DNA from: Streptomyces wedmorensis
Lineage (GTDB): Bacteria > Actinomycetota > Actinomycetes > Streptomycetales > Streptomycetaceae
NCBI RefSeq assembly: GCF_000716445.1
Contig: NZ_JNWK01000029.1
Coordinates: 20,356-84,355 of the forward strand
Direction of reading: 5' to 3'
DNA length: 64,000 nt
Shown: positions 61,846-64,000 of the stretch, in pieces
Position numbering within the stretch: the first letter of the stretch is position 1
Layout: each line of letters begins with the position of its first letter
Translations under genes and position numbers: made by a program
Notes under the pieces: generated by a model
Database searches by the model: none
Seen by the model: the letters and a program-made list of their open reading frames with translations, nothing else
Told to the model about the DNA's origin: nothing

Positions 61846-63231
61846 TCACGCCGCGGGGCCCGCGGGTGCCAGGGTGTACGTCCGTCCCGAGGTGTAGAAC
61901 TCCAGGGCCGCCGTGCCCTGCTCGCGCGATCCGTGGCCGGACTCCTTGGCGCCGCCGAACGGCAGGTGGAAGTCGACGCCGGTGGAGGGGGCGTTGATCC
62001 GGATCATGCCGGTGTCGAGCAGGTCGAGACCGTGCAGGGCGGTGTTCAGGTCGGCCGTGTGCACCGAGGTGACCAGACCGTACGGGACGGAGTTGGTGAT
62101 CCGGATCGCGTGGGCGAGGTCGTCGGCGGCCAGCAGGGAGGCGACGGGCCCGAAGACCTCCTCGCGCAGCAACCGGTGCCCCGGGGAGACCTTCTCGACC
62201 AGGGTGGGGGCCGCGAACCAGCCGGCCCTGTCGGGCACGGTGCCGCCTGCGAGGACGGACAGGCCCCGTGCGGCCTCGACGACCCGGTCGCGGGCGTGCT
62301 CGTGGACGAGGGGGCCGCAGACGGTGGCCGGGTCGGCCGGATCGCCGACCGGAAGGGTCCGCAGGGCTTCGGAGAGCGCCTCGCGCAGCGGGTCCAGGGC
62401 CGCGCCGACGGCGACGACACGGCTGGTGGCGGTGCACTTCTGGCCCGCGTATCCGGCGATGGAGGCGGCGATGTGGGCGGCCGCCTGCCCGATGTCCGCG
62501 TCCGGCAGGACGAGCGCCGCGTTCAGGCCGCCCATCTCGGCCTGCGCGGGGATGCCCCTGGCGGTGGCGGCGCGGGCGACGGCCCGGCCGACGGGGGTGG
62601 AGCCGGTGAAGGAGACGACGTCGGCGGCGGAGACGAGGGCGTTGCCCTCGGTCGCTCCTCCGGGGAGGACGGTGAACACCCCTTCCGGGACGGCCGCCTT
62701 GACGATCTCGGCGAGCCGCAGGGCGCAGGCGGTGGCCTCGGGGGCCGGCTTCAGGACGACCGTGTTCCCGGTCGCGAGCGCCGGGGCCGCCTTCCACGTC
62801 GGGATGGCGAAGGGGAAGTTCCAGGGGGTGATGAGCCCAGCCACCCCGTGCGGGCGGCGCCGGGTCAGCAGCAGCCCGGCTCCCGCCGCGGTCTCGTGGA
62901 CGGCGCCGGTGGGCTCGAAGGGGGCCTGCGCGTAGTAGCGCCAGATCGCGGCCGTACGGGCGACCTCGGCCCTGGCCTCGGCGATCGGCTTGCCGACCTC
63001 GCGGACGGCGAGGCCGGCCAGCTCGTCGGCCGCCGCCTCGATGCCGGCGGCGACCGCGCCGAGGGCGGCCGAGCGGGCGGCGGCTCCGGCCCGCAGCCAG
63101 CCGGGCTGGGCGGCGCGGGCGCGTTCGACGGCGTCGACGGCCGCGAAGGCGCCGGGTGCGGGGATCCGCAGGAGCACGTCGGTCGGGTCGGCGGGGTTCC
63201 GGGACGTGAGGAGGGGAAGGGCGTCGGTCAC
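61846..63231 (-). CDS. Aldehyde dehydrogenase, ketoglutarate-semialdehyde-like
   Basis: This 461-residue NAD(P)-dependent dehydrogenase has the cofactor motif FTGSTPVGRAVARAA (about 208-222), the general base Glu232 in AEMGGLNAALVLP and the nucleophile Cys266 in GYAGQKCTATSRV. The preceding residues LITPWNFPFAIPTWKAAPAL are standard. In the hydroxyproline pathway an enzyme of this type oxidises alpha-ketoglutaric semialdehyde to 2-oxoglutarate; the neighbours (racemase/epimerase fragment and DapA-like deaminase) point there. The GTG start overlaps the racemase-fragment stop by four bases. It looks intact. Confidence 0.88.
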   Translation of the reverse strand: MTDALPLLTSRNPADPTDVLLRIPAPGAFAAVDAVERARAAQPGWLRAGAAARSAALGAVAAGIEAAADELAGLAVREVGKPIAEARAEVARTAAIWRYYAQAPFEPTGAVHETAAGAGLLLTRRRPHGVAGLITPWNFPFAIPTWKAAPALATGNTVVLKPAPEATACALRLAEIVKAAVPEGVFTVLPGGATEGNALVSAADVVSFTGSTPVGRAVARAATARGIPAQAEMGGLNAALVLPDADIGQAAAHIAASIAGYAGQKCTATSRVVAVGAALDPLREALSEALRTLPVGDPADPATVCGPLVHEHARDRVVEAARGLSVLAGGTVPDRAGWFAAPTLVEKVSPGHRLLREEVFGPVASLLAADDLAHAIRITNSVPYGLVTSVHTADLNTALHGLDLLDTGMIRINAPSTGVDFHLPFGGAKESGHGSREQGTAALEFYTSGRTYTLAPAGPAA

Positions 63232-63413
63232 AGGAGGAAGCCTCCGGGGAAGGGGTCGTGCGGGTCGAGGAAGTACTGGGCGGTGCCGGTGATCCAGGCG
63301 CGGCCGGTGACGGTGTGGATGACGGCGGGCGGGCCGCCGACCTCGGTGTGGGCGGTGATGCGGCCGGTGAAGCGGGTGCCGATGAAGGACTCGTCGACAT
63401 GACGCGTACGCAC
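63228..63413 (-). pseudogene. Proline racemase / hydroxyproline epimerase, C-terminal fragment only
   Basis: The 61-residue ORF matches only the last sixth of proline-racemase-fold enzymes: DESFIGTRFTGRI, GGPPAVIHTVTGRAWITGTA, then FLDPHDPFPGGFLL. Full enzymes are about 330 residues and have two catalytic Cys in the missing part. The fragment keeps a GTG start with AAGGAA 5 bases upstream, so it may still be translated, but it cannot racemise. It lies between the DapA-like and dehydrogenase genes and overlaps the latter by four bases; a deletion joining the upstream end to this 3' part is the simplest explanation. Confidence 0.8.
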
Positions 63414-63441
63414 GGAGTTCCTTCGGTGGGCGGGGCGGGCG

Positions 63442-64000
63442 TCAGCGGTGGCCGTCGGCGACGGCCTTCTCGGTGGCGGTGCGCACGCCGGCCTCGATCG
63501 CCCCGGTGAGCGGGTGGCGCGGCGGGCGGGTCGGGCCGCCCTGGCGGCCGGCGATGTCCATGGAGAGCTTGATGGACTGCACGAACTCCGTCTTGGAGTC
63601 CCAGCGCAGCAGGGAGTGCAGGGACTTGTACAGCGGCACGGCGGTGTCCAGGTCGCCGGTGACGGCGGCGTGGTACAGCTCGGCGCAGCTTGCGGGGAAC
63701 GCGTTGGGGTAGCCGGCGATCCAGCCGACCGCGCCGGCCACGGCCAGTTCCAGGAGGACGTCGTCCGCTCCGATCAGCAGGTCGAGCTCTGGGGCGAGTT
63801 CGGCGATCTCGTAGGCGCGGCGGACGTCGCCGCTGAACTCCTTGACGGCGACGATGCTGCCGTCGGCGTACAGGCTCGCCAGGAGCGCGGGCGTGAGGGC
63901 GACCTCCGCGTAGTGGGCGCGTACGGCGGGCTCGTCGGCGCGGTAGGCGTTGGGCGGCAGGAGGAGGACCGACCCGGCGCCGGCCTCGGCGGCCTGCTCG
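63442..64000 (-). CDS. DapA-family lyase/deaminase, partial (5' end beyond window), catalytic-Tyr segment missing
   Basis: The frame is open to the window end; only the C-terminal 185 residues are visible. They show the DHDPS-family Schiff-base Lys in IVAVKEFSGDVRRAYEIAEL, GADDVLLELAVAGAVGWIAGYPNAF and a C-terminal helix pair. Between AHYAEVA and LTPALLASLY, about 18 residues are lacking. In relatives this stretch holds the YN motif with the catalytic Tyr. The deletion is in frame (63890-63900 region). In the hydroxyproline pathway such an enzyme deaminates 1-pyrroline-4-hydroxy-2-carboxylate. Loss of the Tyr should impair it. The start and N-terminus are not visible. Confidence 0.78.
   Translation of the reverse strand, partial: EQAAEAGAGSVLLLPPNAYRADEPAVRAHYAEVALTPALLASLYADGSIVAVKEFSGDVRRAYEIAELAPELDLLIGADDVLLELAVAGAVGWIAGYPNAFPASCAELYHAAVTGDLDTAVPLYKSLHSLLRWDSKTEFVQSIKLSMDIAGRQGGPTRPPRHPLTGAIEAGVRTATEKAVADGHR

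Overview
The window is high-GC DNA from a streptomycete chromosome. The evidence is a full two-domain geosmin synthase, an EshA-type cyclic-nucleotide-domain encapsulin shell, an NsdA/NsdB-like helical regulator, a SpoIIE-type phosphatase, many GTG/TTG starts and genes with 4-base start/stop overlaps. Almost every large alternative-frame ORF is a codon-bias shadow and was left out. No rRNA, tRNA, CRISPR array, insertion sequence or prophage was seen.

Layout. 1-1.44 kb: decayed tail of a polymorphic (CDI-type) toxin/immunity locus, with three indels and a heptamer array. 1.6-4.0 kb: secreted serine hydrolase, an acetyltransferase and an NTF2-like protein. 4.0-16.0 kb: organosulfur scavenging block. 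A six-gene minus-strand operon encodes a peptide/nickel-type ABC transporter, a formylglycine-generating enzyme and a Cys-type sulfatase. A cysteine-bearing HVDL-type leader peptide and a 17-bp repeat array precede it. A ROK regulator follows upstream, and a divergent TauD/AtsK-type dioxygenase has a perfect palindrome in front of it. 16-24.8 kb: cupin, SPW membrane protein, a GNAT-AAA ATPase fusion, PfkB kinase, YdeI-like protein, GNAT, small membrane protein, F420/NADP-type reductase, a HEAT/MerR-HEAT pair joined through a 27-bp repeat, and a PPOX flavoprotein. 24.8-27.4 kb: a leucine-binding-type receptor domain with no signal peptide, next to a threonine-synthase-like enzyme. 27.5-33.4 kb: TPR-like protein, PAS-PP2C phosphatase, NsdA/B-like regulator and phosphotransferase. 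33.7-38.0 kb: secreted amidase and geosmin synthase. 38.1-42.7 kb: S4 protein, conserved protein, large LuxR-type ATPase and ACT protein.

42.7-48.6 kb: an acyl-CoA catabolic cluster (two Ltp-like thiolase-fold proteins lacking the nucleophilic Cys, a tandem DUF35 protein, a crotonase and a divergent acyl-CoA ligase) around one candidate operator. 48.6-55.8 kb: tandem alpha/beta-hydrolase fusion, YkgJ-like/pentapeptide protein, encapsulin shell, phenylacetate-CoA ligase with a palindromic operator, Tat-secreted protein and VOC protein. 55.8-61.0 kb: second acyl-CoA ligase, secreted Ntn-hydrolase acylase and ChaA antiporter. 61.1-64.0 kb: a GntR/aldehyde dehydrogenase/proline-racemase/DapA-like set typical of hydroxyproline breakdown, apparently decaying: the racemase is reduced to its C-terminus and the DapA-like enzyme lacks the catalytic-tyrosine segment.

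The most notable signals are the leader-peptide attenuator candidate with its repeat array, the GNAT-AAA fusion, the encapsulin without an adjacent cargo gene, the Cys-less Ltp pair with a tandem DUF35 partner, and the two decaying loci at either end of the window.
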